From: Spirochaetales bacterium
GTDB taxonomy: Bacteria; Spirochaetota; Leptospiria; Leptospirales; Leptonemataceae
Assembly: GCA_015075425.1 (NCBI GenBank)
Contig: JABTUL010000004.1
Coordinates: 1 to 64,000 of the forward strand
DNA: 64,000 nucleotides
Direction: 5' to 3'
Shown: positions 36,495-45,027 of the stretch, piece after piece
How positions within the stretch are numbered: the stretch's first letter is position 1
Layout of the letters: the number at the start of each line of letters is the position of its first letter
Translations under genes and position numbers: made by a program
The notes under the pieces: generated by a model
Told to the model about the DNA's origin: nothing
Seen by the model: the letters and a program-made list of their open reading frames with translations, nothing else
Database searches by the model: none

Positions 36495-39075
36495 ATCCCC
36501 GGACGAACTCCTGGCGGAGATTGAAAGGGAAAGGCAACTTCTGGAACGACCCATTTTGAAAGTCTTCCTGGGCATGTCTGCTGGAGTGGGTAAAACGTTT
36601 GCGATGCTCCAGGCTGCAAGACAGCTGGAACTGGATGGCGAAGATGTCGTTGTCGGCTACGTGGAAACCCATGGCCGACCGGAAACCAATGCCCTCCTTG
36701 AGGGCCTCGAAATCCTTCCGCGCAAAAAAGTTCACTATCGTAATCTGGATCTGGAGGAATTCGATCTGGAGGCGGCTATCTCTCGAAGACCCCGATACCT
36801 GATCGTCGACGAGCTGCCACATTCCAACGCGCCCGGATTGCACCACAGCAAACGCTACCAGGACGTCCTGGAGCTACTCAACCAGGGAATCAATGTTTTT
36901 ACAGCGATCAATATCCAACATCTGGAAAGTCAGGTGCAGGCTGTTCATGAACTGTCGGGGATTCAGGTAAGAGAAACCGTTCCTGATTCCTTCTTTGAAA
37001 AAGTTACAGATATAGAAGTCATAGATATAACTCCGGATGAGCTGTTACGTCGCTTTCATGAAGGGAAAGTATATATCCCCGAACAGGCACAGATGGCCGT
37101 CATGCGTTTTTTCCGTCGGGAGAATCTGGCATTGCTGCGCCGCCTGGCCCTCGACTACGCCGCTGCTGAAGTAGAAAGAGAAATGTTACAACTGGAGCCA
37201 CGCAAAAACCTGGGACACCGATTTCTTGTCGCCATAGGCCCTGACTCTGGCAGCGAATATCTGATCCGTCACGCCAGAAGGGCTGCCCAGAGCCGCAACG
37301 CACCCTGGATTGCCCTGCATGTATCCTCTCAGGGAAAATTGACAGCGACGGAAAATCAAAATGCGGAAAAACATCTAAAACTGGCTGCTGAATTGGGGGC
37401 TGAAATTATGACCATCTCCGCTGAAAATCCGGCTGTAAGCATCATTGAAATTGCACAGGCCCGCCAGATTTCGCGACTGTTTGTGGGCCAACCGCGCAAA
37501 CGGCCATGGTACCTTCTCCTTGCACGACCGTCCCTGCCCGAAGCTCTCATGAGGCTCAGATCAGATATCGATCTGTACATTGTGGCCCTGCCAGAACAGC
37601 AGACGCTTTCCTGGAAAGAAAGCCTGCATTTTCACTCATCATTAAGCTCTTATCTGTACATCACCCTCATACTTGGCAGTCTTACTTTTATTAATTCGTT
37701 TTTGTTGAAATATGTAGATCCGTATACCATTTCTCTTGTGTATCTATTCTGTATAGCTGTTCTGGGAATGTTTTTTTCACGCGGACCAATAATGCTCGGG
37801 GGTTTAATGGCTGCCTTTTCCTGGAATTTTTTCTTTCTCGATCCACGGCATACTTTTCACATAGCCCGGACCCATGATGCCCTTACCTTTCTTGTTTTGC
37901 TGATTGTTTCCCTGGTTACCGGTTCTCTGACCAGTCGCCTGAAGGCCAAGGAATCATCACTCCTCCGTCGCGAAAAATTTCTGGCTGCCCTTTTTGAACT
38001 CATGAAAGCCATCAGTAATAGCGACAGTAAAACGGGAATCATCAAGCGGGCAGAAGAACGTTTTGGTGCCGTATTCAAGGCGCGGACGACAATTTACCTT
38101 TTTCCCGATTCTTCCTCCGCAGACGCAACCAATATGAACCGTGATGAGGCTGTCGCCCGCTGGGTTTTTAAGAACAGCACCGTTGCCGGGCGCTACACGG
38201 ACACGCTTCAGGAAACAGAAAAAACCTTCCTTCCCCTGATTTCCGGACAGCAGGCTACAGGTGTCCTGGGTATCACTCTGGGGAAAAAGCCAGCCCGTGA
38301 GGATTGGTCACTGTTACAGGCAATGGCGGGCCTCGTAGCCCTTTACCTTGATCGACTGGGACTCAAGGAAATGGAAAAAAAGCTTGATAGATCTCTCGAT
38401 TCAGAACGGCTATTCTTGACTGTCCTCCATTCCCTTTCGCACGAACTGCGTACGCCTCTGACCTCAATCCGCGGAGCTGCAGAAACCCTGTCAAATACCG
38501 AGAAGAAGGATCAGTCTACCAGTGCTTTGCTTCAAGATATTCTTGATTCGGCAGAAGTCATGAACCACCTGATAGCCAATTTACTCGACATGAGTCGCAT
38601 CGAATCCGGGGGCATGAAGCTGAACATTATGGACATTGACCTTCCGGATCTTGTTAACAATGCTATCGAACGCCTGTCCGGCCTCCTTGCGAATCGCCGG
38701 ATCGAAAAGGAATTCCCCGAACACCACAGCCCACTTTATGGAGATGGTGCCCTTATTGAACAGGCCATCTACAATATTTTACACAACGTTGCCACTCACA
38801 CGCCCGAAGGAACAGGCTTGCGGATCAGAATGGCTGAAACAAAGGAAAATGTACGCCTGTTTATCAGTGATCAGGGGCCAGCCCTGAGCCCAGATTTGAT
38901 GAATCATATATTTCAAAAATTTTATAAATCAAAGCAATCTCATGGACTGGGTCTCGGCATGAGCATAGCCCGCGGAATAGTGGAAGCTCATGGAGGAAAG
39001 GTCGATGCCTATCCAGGAAAGACCGGAGGCTTGAGTGTCCTTTTTGATCTACCACGCCAGCCTGAAGGGATCTGA
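36481..39075 (+). CDS. kdpD: Sensor histidine kinase KdpD
   Basis: KdpD senses low potassium or turgor and phosphorylates KdpE. The 864-residue protein has the N-terminal KdpD domain with Walker A G31-MSAGVGK-T39 and the DELPHSN Walker B (region about 110-120). A universal-stress-like domain (about 245-370) follows, then four TM helices (about 390-500). A GAF-like region (about 515-640) precedes the HisKA motif with phospho-acceptor H654 in HELRTPLTS. The HATPase domain has an LGLGMSIARGI N-box/G-box part. It is full-length and overlaps kdpC by 14 bp; kdpE follows by one base overlap. Confidence 0.96.
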   Translation: MHDNKSPDELLAEIERERQLLERPILKVFLGMSAGVGKTFAMLQAARQLELDGEDVVVGYVETHGRPETNALLEGLEILPRKKVHYRNLDLEEFDLEAAISRRPRYLIVDELPHSNAPGLHHSKRYQDVLELLNQGINVFTAINIQHLESQVQAVHELSGIQVRETVPDSFFEKVTDIEVIDITPDELLRRFHEGKVYIPEQAQMAVMRFFRRENLALLRRLALDYAAAEVEREMLQLEPRKNLGHRFLVAIGPDSGSEYLIRHARRAAQSRNAPWIALHVSSQGKLTATENQNAEKHLKLAAELGAEIMTISAENPAVSIIEIAQARQISRLFVGQPRKRPWYLLLARPSLPEALMRLRSDIDLYIVALPEQQTLSWKESLHFHSSLSSYLYITLILGSLTFINSFLLKYVDPYTISLVYLFCIAVLGMFFSRGPIMLGGLMAAFSWNFFFLDPRHTFHIARTHDALTFLVLLIVSLVTGSLTSRLKAKESSLLRREKFLAALFELMKAISNSDSKTGIIKRAEERFGAVFKARTTIYLFPDSSSADATNMNRDEAVARWVFKNSTVAGRYTDTLQETEKTFLPLISGQQATGVLGITLGKKPAREDWSLLQAMAGLVALYLDRLGLKEMEKKLDRSLDSERLFLTVLHSLSHELRTPLTSIRGAAETLSNTEKKDQSTSALLQDILDSAEVMNHLIANLLDMSRIESGGMKLNIMDIDLPDLVNNAIERLSGLLANRRIEKEFPEHHSPLYGDGALIEQAIYNILHNVATHTPEGTGLRIRMAETKENVRLFISDQGPALSPDLMNHIFQKFYKSKQSHGLGLGMSIARGIVEAHGGKVDAYPGKTGGLSVLFDLPRQPEGI

Positions 39076-39755
39076 TGCAGAGCATTCTTATTATTGATGA
39101 TGACCCGCGCATAAGGCGCATGTTGCGCATCCATCTGGAGAATCAAAATTTTCGGGTACATGAGGCCACGACCGTTCAGGGGGGCCTGGCCTGTGTCGTC
39201 GAGCATCCAACCGATCTGGTTTTGCTTGATCTGCGCCTGGGACCAGAACGGGGCCAGGATTTTTTGCAATCCCTTCGGCAGTTCAGCAATATACCGGTGA
39301 TCATCCTCTCCGTGAACGAATCAGAGGCGAATATTGTGAATCTGCTGGATGGAGGGGCCGACGACTACGTATCCAAACCGTTTTCCATGCAGGTCCTTAC
39401 AGCGCGCATAAAAGCTGCATTGCGTCGCTCCGGGGAAGGGACTCCCAGTATTTTTGAAAGCGAAGATCTGAGTATTGATCCGGGTGCTCACACCGTCAGG
39501 GCAAAAGGTAAAGATGTTCATCTCACTCCAACGGAATTTGAACTGCTGGTTCTTTTTGCACGACATCCTGGCAAAGTTCTAACCCATCACTTCATACTGG
39601 AGAAAATATGGGGCCTGCAGTATTTAAACGAACCCGGCTACTTACGTAGTTACATATTTTCCCTGCGCAAGAAAATTGAACCGGATCCGCGGAGCCCTCT
39701 GTTCATCATCAGCGAACCCGGGGTTGGATACCGCTTCAACGCGCCTCAGCTGTAA
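39075..39755 (+). CDS. kdpE: Response regulator KdpE
   Basis: KdpE is the OmpR/PhoB-type regulator that activates kdp transcription when phosphorylated by KdpD. The 226-residue protein has the acidic pocket IIDDDP (D8-D10) and the phospho-acceptor D52 in LLDLRLG. The conserved Thr/Ser and Lys (YVSKPF) switch sites are present. A winged-helix DNA-binding domain (ELLVLFARHPGKVLTHHFILEKIWG) and a C-terminal GVGYRF end it. It shares the A of kdpD TGATG. The end overlaps the convergent ktrA gene by 10 bp. Confidence 0.96.
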   Translation: MQSILIIDDDPRIRRMLRIHLENQNFRVHEATTVQGGLACVVEHPTDLVLLDLRLGPERGQDFLQSLRQFSNIPVIILSVNESEANIVNLLDGGADDYVSKPFSMQVLTARIKAALRRSGEGTPSIFESEDLSIDPGAHTVRAKGKDVHLTPTEFELLVLFARHPGKVLTHHFILEKIWGLQYLNEPGYLRSYIFSLRKKIEPDPRSPLFIISEPGVGYRFNAPQL

Positions 39756-40420
39756 TCGTTGAGGAAAATTTCCAGATCCTGGCGATGACCAAAAATGACC
39801 CAGCGATCCCCGGCCACTATCACACCTTCTGGATCCGGCACACCAAGGACTGCGGACTTGCCTTCGCTATCCTTACGACGCACCGTGATCAGGTTCAAAC
39901 GATACTTCAGACGAAGCCCCACGTCCATGATACGCTTGCCCATCAGGGCACCTGGAACCGGTATCTCGACAATACGGAACAGCCCCAGCGGCTGCATTCT
40001 CTGCAAACTTTCTGATTCAAAGAGGTGACGCACCAGGTTCCTGGACGCCTGCTCATCGGGATCAAATAGTTCCGTTACACCCAGCATGCGCAGAATTTTT
40101 TCTTCCAGTGGAGTCTGGGCCCGGACCAGCAAGCGGCGCACTTTCTGCTCCATCAGAATCGAAGCGCAGGTGATCAGACTTTCAAAATGGGCCAGAGTGA
40201 CAATGATCAGGTCGAGTTCATGCAATTCCTGATCGGCCAGCGCCTGTGAATCCGTGGCCTCAAGGCACACGGCATCTGCTGCCAGCTCTGCGGCTTTTTC
40301 CACCCGGCCCATTTCTTTGTCAATAGCCAGAACCTCATGGCCGCTCTCGATCAACTGGTGCAGCAAGTTCCAGCCAAACGATCCAATGCCGATGATCGCG
40401 ATACGATTTCTGTTTCTCAT
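39746..40420 (-). CDS. ktrA: Potassium-uptake regulatory subunit, KtrA/TrkA-type RCK protein
   Basis: The cytosolic RCK/KTN subunit binds nucleotides and gates its membrane partner. The 224-residue protein starts at ATG 40420, with the Rossmann glycine motif IIGIGSFG at 9-16 and IDKE at the end of strand 2. A C-terminal TrkA_C domain follows (about 135-224: GKRIMDVGL and LGVPDPEGVIVAGDRWVIFG). A single RCK domain identifies it as KtrA rather than full-length TrkA. The start overlaps the ktrB stop (ATGA). The end overlaps kdpE by 10 bp. Confidence 0.92.
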   Translation of the reverse strand: MRNRNRIAIIGIGSFGWNLLHQLIESGHEVLAIDKEMGRVEKAAELAADAVCLEATDSQALADQELHELDLIIVTLAHFESLITCASILMEQKVRRLLVRAQTPLEEKILRMLGVTELFDPDEQASRNLVRHLFESESLQRMQPLGLFRIVEIPVPGALMGKRIMDVGLRLKYRLNLITVRRKDSEGKSAVLGVPDPEGVIVAGDRWVIFGHRQDLEIFLNDYS

Positions 40421-42186
40421 CCGGCCGCCACATACTCCACAGGATAACGGTAATCCACCGGACGCTGCAGCGGCAAAAAGGCCACAACAGCAGTAAGCAC
40501 TCCGACACGCCCGGTCAGCATGACCGCGCAAAGTAAAAGTTTACTTACAGAAGTCAGGTCAGGCGTGAGTCCCCGGGAAAGGCCCACTGTGCCATAAGCT
40601 GAAACCACCTCAAAAGCCAGATCCAGAAAATCCTGGTTTTCCATTAGTGTCAGGACCATAGTCGCTGCAAAAATAACAAAAAAAGACATAACAATCGTAC
40701 TCAGTGCCCGATCCAGACTTACCCGGGCAACTTCCCGGCCAAAGGCATCCACGGTGTCCCGACCACGGCTCTGCCCCACGATGAGCAACAAAGCCAGGGC
40801 CAGAGTAGTGGTTTTGACCCCGCCGCCGGTGGACATGGGCGATGCCCCCACCCACATAAAAAAACAGGATAGAAATGTCATCCCCTCTCCCAGCGCAGCC
40901 ACATCCAGAGTGTTGAAGCCCGCGGTTCGCATCGTTACACTGTAAAACATAGCGTGTAAAAGTCGCGCGGAAATGGTCCTGTCACGCAACCAACCATCAC
41001 GTTCCAGGACAAGAACCGACAGCAGGGCTGATAAAAACAAGAACAAACTTGAAAGCAGAACCAGACGGGTGGCGAGGGTCAACCGGGCACGAAAGCGCAA
41101 AAGACCCAGAAGTTCCATAATCACAGGAAAACCCAGCCCCCCCAGAGTAATCAGCACCATGTAACCCACAAGGTGCCACGGAGTGGCAACCGGCGCCAGG
41201 CTTCCCGGGTGTAAACTAAAGCCCGCATTGCAGAATGCGGAAATACTCTGGAAAATGGCCAGAAACATTTTCTCAGACACGGGAAGATCTAAAGGCTGGG
41301 TCAGGTACAAATACAGGGCACCGACGCCTTCAAAACTGAAAGTAAGAAAAGCCACACGCAGTACTATTGTATACACTTTTCCCAGGGAATCGGGGCTGAT
41401 CAGGTCGCGCATGAGCATCCGTGTACGCACGGAAGCCCGACCGGTTAACAGGTAAGCAAAAAAAGTTGTGAGAGTCATAAGACCCAGGCCGCCCACCTGG
41501 ATGAGAATCAGGAGCACCACCTGGCCCGGGCGGGTCAGATCTTTAGCCACATCGATCGTGGAAAGGCCTGTCACGCAAACGGCGCTCACCGCCGTAAAAA
41601 AGAGGTCTATAGCCGCAACTCCGGGCCTGTGCATGCGCGGTAGAAGTAAAAAAAGAAATCCCAGGAATATTACAACGGCGAAACTGAATACAAAAACAGT
41701 CGCTGGATGAATGGAACGCACGCGCAAAAAAACCCGGCGGCGGGCCAGATGCAAAATAGCTCCAAATAAAAGAACAGCCTGATTGATAAATAAAAATAGT
41801 AAAATATAAGATCGGGGAAATCCGCTTCCCAGAAAGAAGCGCTCCAGAAGAATCATGCCCGAAGCCAGGACTATAACCACGATCTGGAGAAAATGTTCCC
41901 GAAACCGAAGCCGCAGGGAAACGACCGGGCTTCCCCAGAAAGAAAGAATTTCATATCCAAGCAGTCCATACACCAGATACCGCAAAGCCCGCTCGACAAT
42001 GGCCGGATACCTTTCCGAGACCCCAAAACCAAATTCAGCAATCAGTAGTGCGAGCGAAAGAAAGCCGAGCCCCGCATAGATTCGCGCAAGAAAGGGTCCC
42101 GGTCCATTCTGGTAAAAAGTGCGCACACGCAGATGAATCCCGGCTAACCGAAAAAAAAGATGCCGTGGCCACTCCGGATCCATCAA
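40417..42186 (-). CDS. ktrB: Potassium-uptake membrane subunit, KtrB/TrkH-type with N-terminal extension
   Basis: The 589-residue protein has the four TrkH-type pore loops with selectivity glycines: TAVSAVCVTGLST, SISAFCNAGFSL, MFYSVTMRTAGFNTLD and VSAYGTVGLSRGL. Homology to KtrB starts near residue 155 (HPATVFVFSFAVVIFLGF). Before it lies a 150-residue extension with about four extra TM helices, absent from standard KtrB of about 440 residues. It ends at the ktrA start (ATGA) and overlaps alr at its 5' end (ATGA), so alr-ktrB-ktrA form one unit. Confidence 0.92.
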   Translation of the reverse strand: MMDPEWPRHLFFRLAGIHLRVRTFYQNGPGPFLARIYAGLGFLSLALLIAEFGFGVSERYPAIVERALRYLVYGLLGYEILSFWGSPVVSLRLRFREHFLQIVVIVLASGMILLERFFLGSGFPRSYILLFLFINQAVLLFGAILHLARRRVFLRVRSIHPATVFVFSFAVVIFLGFLFLLLPRMHRPGVAAIDLFFTAVSAVCVTGLSTIDVAKDLTRPGQVVLLILIQVGGLGLMTLTTFFAYLLTGRASVRTRMLMRDLISPDSLGKVYTIVLRVAFLTFSFEGVGALYLYLTQPLDLPVSEKMFLAIFQSISAFCNAGFSLHPGSLAPVATPWHLVGYMVLITLGGLGFPVIMELLGLLRFRARLTLATRLVLLSSLFLFLSALLSVLVLERDGWLRDRTISARLLHAMFYSVTMRTAGFNTLDVAALGEGMTFLSCFFMWVGASPMSTGGGVKTTTLALALLLIVGQSRGRDTVDAFGREVARVSLDRALSTIVMSFFVIFAATMVLTLMENQDFLDLAFEVVSAYGTVGLSRGLTPDLTSVSKLLLCAVMLTGRVGVLTAVVAFLPLQRPVDYRYPVEYVAAG

Positions 42187-43301
42187 TCGACGATCCTTCT
42201 GGATTGGGTGTGGTGGATACGCGTTACTACTTCATAGTTGATGGTTCCGGCAAGCTCGGCCAATTCTTCAGCGGTCACTTTTTCTTCAACCGATGATCCG
42301 ATAAGAACAGCGATGTCACCCGACCGGACATCTTCTATATGGGTCACATCTACCATAATCATATTCATGCAGACCCGGCCCCGTACCGGAGCGCGACGGC
42401 CGCGGATCAGCACATGCGAGCGATTGGAAAGAGCGCGCGCATAACCTTCATTGTAGCCCACGGGCAAAACCGCGATGAGGCTGTCCGTCAAAGTCCTGTA
42501 AGTGCAGCCATAGCCAATAAATTCCCCCCGCGCCACCCGGTTTAGATGGATAATCTGCGTCTGCCAGCTCAGAACCGGTTGCAGGTCGGCCTGAACACCC
42601 ATGCTATGCAGGGAGAGCCGCGTTTCCTGCGAAGGCCAGAGGCCATACATCCCGATTCCTGTGCGCACGGCATCAAATCGCGAAGCAGGCAGGATCAGAG
42701 CCGGCGCGCTGGCCGCAGCATGCACCAGTATGTCCGAGCGGATGGTCCGGGCCCGCCGGGCAGCAGCCTCGAATCTCTGCAACTGCAAAAGGGCGTAATC
42801 TTGATTGAGCACGTCTTCCACATTGGCAAAATGCGTCATGATCCCCTGAAAGTAACGCGGGCTTTTTTGGAGCAGGGCAAATATCTCCTCAAGGCCCTCC
42901 CCGTGCGCCCCCAGACGACCCATCCCTGTATCCACTTTTATATGGAAGGGAATCTCCGCTTCTGTCAGGCGCCCAACGTCCTGTGCCGTGGACGCAACCG
43001 TATGCACTGTCCGACCGGTGGCATTCCAGACTGCGAGCAAGGAATCATGCCTGGCGCTCGTACCACCCATGATGAGCAGCGGCCAGCGCAAATAAGGCAC
43101 AAGCTCCCTGGCTTCCTCCACAGAGTGAACGGCAAGAGAGTCCCCCGGCTCAAGAAGGTCGTTTAATAAGCGGACAACGGGCTCACTTCCATGCCCGTAG
43201 GCGTTGGATTTAACAACAGCGATGATCCGTGCCGGCCGGCAGAGCCGACGAAACGTCTCAATGTTGGCAGCAAGCGCCGACCTGGAAAGCAGAACCGACA
43301 A
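42183..43301 (-). CDS. alr: Alanine racemase
   Basis: Alr converts L- to D-alanine for peptidoglycan, using PLP. The 372-residue enzyme has the PLP lysine K31 in VVKSNAYGHG, then the barrel strands KVDTGMGRLG, MTHFAN and IGYGCTYRT. It also has CMNMIMVDVT, typical of the C-terminal domain's active-site loop. The start is TTG 43301 with GGAGG four bases before it. It is first in a unit with ktrB and ktrA (ATGA overlaps), so D-Ala supply and potassium uptake are co-transcribed. Confidence 0.94.
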   Translation of the reverse strand: MSVLLSRSALAANIETFRRLCRPARIIAVVKSNAYGHGSEPVVRLLNDLLEPGDSLAVHSVEEARELVPYLRWPLLIMGGTSARHDSLLAVWNATGRTVHTVASTAQDVGRLTEAEIPFHIKVDTGMGRLGAHGEGLEEIFALLQKSPRYFQGIMTHFANVEDVLNQDYALLQLQRFEAAARRARTIRSDILVHAAASAPALILPASRFDAVRTGIGMYGLWPSQETRLSLHSMGVQADLQPVLSWQTQIIHLNRVARGEFIGYGCTYRTLTDSLIAVLPVGYNEGYARALSNRSHVLIRGRRAPVRGRVCMNMIMVDVTHIEDVRSGDIAVLIGSSVEEKVTAEELAELAGTINYEVVTRIHHTQSRRIVD

Positions 43302-43563
43302 AGGGCCTCCGGCTTGTTTAGCGATGGACAGGAAGCGCGCCCCGGAAAACGCTGTCTATGAGAATTCCAGAATGAAGAAATTACGCACAACTCGCAAGGT
43401 TCGGATCAATATAGCGCGCAAAAGAACAGAACGCGCCCTGCGCAGCAAAGCAAAACGCGCCCACCGCAATTCTACCGGATTCAAAGATCTCGAAGAATCC
43501 TGAAAAAAATCTGTAACCGGACGAACAGAAAATCGTCTCAGTGGAACCTAAAGAGGCAATTGT
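43302..43563. other. Divergent interval upstream of alr, holding a small basic ORF
   Basis: Between the alr start and the 81-residue gene at 43564 there are 262 bp. The plus-strand ORF at 43324 or 43372 (listed separately) fills most of it. I see no other feature; no convincing promoter hexamers were found for either side. Confidence 0.4.
43372..43503 (+). CDS. Small highly basic protein (candidate)
   Basis: From ATG 43372 the frame encodes 43 residues, of which about 17 are Lys, Arg or His (MKKLRTTRKVRINIARKRTE, ending GFKDLEES). ATG 43324 in the same frame would give 60 residues. The bias toward Lys/Arg codons and the amphipathic look resemble small basic nucleic-acid-binding proteins, but no family is recognised and neither start has a good Shine-Dalgarno. 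It lies between divergent alr and the 81-residue gene. Confidence 0.45.
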   Translation: MKKLRTTRKVRINIARKRTERALRSKAKRAHRNSTGFKDLEES

Positions 43564-43809
43564 ATGACCGGCGGAGTGATGAAAACCATAGAAGGCTATT
43601 ATCGCAAGATGGGCATTCAGGATGATAGTATGCTCAACCGCATGAAAAAGCGCAATGTGCGCATACAGCTCTGTCTGAAATCCATCGACCTCTCGCTGTA
43701 CTCTGACTCCTCTGATGATCACCCTGAAGATGTAGAGAAAGTTCGTCAGGCCCTTGAATCCATCTATGAATCCAATGCTTTGCTCGGCGCAAACTCAGGA
43801 AAGGTATAA
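43564..43809 (+). CDS. Small protein upstream of the FIST gene
   Basis: The 81-residue product (MTGGVMKTIEGYYRKMGIQD at the start) is charged and mostly helical, with a variable acidic middle (SDSSDDHPED) and no signal or membrane segment. AAAGAGG before ATG 43564 is a reasonable ribosome-binding site. It ends 2 bp before the FIST gene, whose own Shine-Dalgarno lies inside its last codons, so the two are probably expressed together. Function unknown. Confidence 0.65.
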   Translation: MTGGVMKTIEGYYRKMGIQDDSMLNRMKKRNVRIQLCLKSIDLSLYSDSSDDHPEDVEKVRQALESIYESNALLGANSGKV

Positions 43810-43811
43810 CC

Positions 43812-44948
43812 ATGTCCGTCTCGATTTTTGAAAGCCAGAATGCTGCAGATTTGGCCTCACGATTGCTCGCCAGGAAAGACGATGCCGGGCTGGCCCTGAT
43901 TTTTTTTGGCGCAGAGTTTGATTACAAAGCCCTTTTTGCCGGGCTGAACGGCTCCGCCCTGCCATTCATCGGCTGCATGGATACCGGTCGGCTTTGCAAT
44001 GATAACTACAACCTGACGGAAACGCACGCAACTGCCATGGTCCTGCCGCGCAGCATGATTGAAGCGCTGGAGATTTTCACCTACGATATGCGACCGGAAT
44101 TGGGCTACACCGCCATCCGCGAGGCGTCCGCCAATTTATTCAGGAATGCATTAAATAAATTAAATATTAACGAAAAGGATCCCGACTTGAGCAGGGTATT
44201 CGCCATCAATCTGGTGTTCGGGCTCATGTCTGCCAATCCCGTCCTTGAAGGACAAAATCGGGTCAGTCTCTTTTTTCAGACCGTTGGAGGCAGCTCCGGG
44301 GGCAAGCTGGACTTCAAGGCCGCACCGGTGATCTCCAGTCGCGGCATGGGACCTCTGGGAGCCACCGCAGTTGTGCGCCTGGCCCGGGGCTATTCTTATG
44401 TTACGGGACTCACCTCAAGTTTTGAAAAAACAGAACACAAACTCAAGGTCACACGCCTGGCCGGCCCGCGGCACATTCTGGAATTCAATGGCCAGCCGGC
44501 CGCTGCGGAGTACGCACGGATTCTGGGCCTCAGTCCGGGGGATCTCTCACCCAATACCTACGCTACTTACACTCTGGGACTTGATACCGGAGACGGCGAA
44601 CGGCTCATTACCAGCATCCAGCAGGGGGACAACCAGGGCGGTCTTCTGACCTATAACGATGTCAATGCCGATATCACTTTTACTGTCTACCGGGCTACCT
44701 CCCAGCTGGAACCGCGAAAATCGCGCCTTTCTGAGCTTTCGTCGCAAAAGGTGGCCGCCTTCCTCTCCTTTGACTGTGTACTCTGCTACCTGGCTCGCAA
44801 TCAGCAGCAGGAAATCCAGACTATTGCCAGCAATTATGCGGCCATTCTACCCGGAGTCCCCAAAATCGGCTTTGGTACTTTTTCAGAGAATTATTGCGGG
44901 GCCAACGTAAATCAAACAGAGACCTTTCTGGCCATTCTGGAAGACTGA
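43812..44948 (+). CDS. Stand-alone FIST-domain protein
   Basis: FIST domains are sensory modules usually found next to signal-transduction outputs and proposed to bind small ligands such as amino acids. This 378-residue protein has a FIST_N part (IFFGAEFDYKALFAGLNGSA, then FIGCMDTGR, then ITGLTSSFEKT-like strands) and a C-terminal FIST_C part (TYTLGLDTGDGERLITSIQ, and FSFDCVLCYLARNQQQEIQ). There is no kinase, GGDEF or MCP domain, so partners must relay the signal. ATG 43812 follows AGGAAAGG. The upstream 81-residue gene is a possible partner. Confidence 0.82.
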   Translation: MSVSIFESQNAADLASRLLARKDDAGLALIFFGAEFDYKALFAGLNGSALPFIGCMDTGRLCNDNYNLTETHATAMVLPRSMIEALEIFTYDMRPELGYTAIREASANLFRNALNKLNINEKDPDLSRVFAINLVFGLMSANPVLEGQNRVSLFFQTVGGSSGGKLDFKAAPVISSRGMGPLGATAVVRLARGYSYVTGLTSSFEKTEHKLKVTRLAGPRHILEFNGQPAAAEYARILGLSPGDLSPNTYATYTLGLDTGDGERLITSIQQGDNQGGLLTYNDVNADITFTVYRATSQLEPRKSRLSELSSQKVAAFLSFDCVLCYLARNQQQEIQTIASNYAAILPGVPKIGFGTFSENYCGANVNQTETFLAILED

Positions 44949-44986
44949 ATAAACATCACGGGACCTGGAAAAAGCCTTGCCACACC

Positions 44987-45022
44987 GGCAGGGAGGGGTA
45001 TGAATCTGCCAACCCCTGGAGG
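44987..45022 (+). promoter_or_regulatory. Alternative hairpins over the Shine-Dalgarno of the CBS gene
   Basis: GGCAG (44987-44991) can pair with CTGCC (45006-45010), and AGGGGT (44994-44999) can pair with ACCCCT (45012-45017). The strands interleave, so the two stems exclude each other or form an H-type pseudoknot. The Shine-Dalgarno GGAGG (45018-45022) starts at the next base. Such an arrangement could control translation of the CBS gene. Confidence 0.4.
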
Positions 45023-45027
45023 AAACC

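Noticed and set aside
44987-45017. Classic H-type pseudoknot before the CBS gene
   Set aside because: Only 1 nt is left to cross the first stem's minor groove, which is too short; I report alternative hairpins instead.
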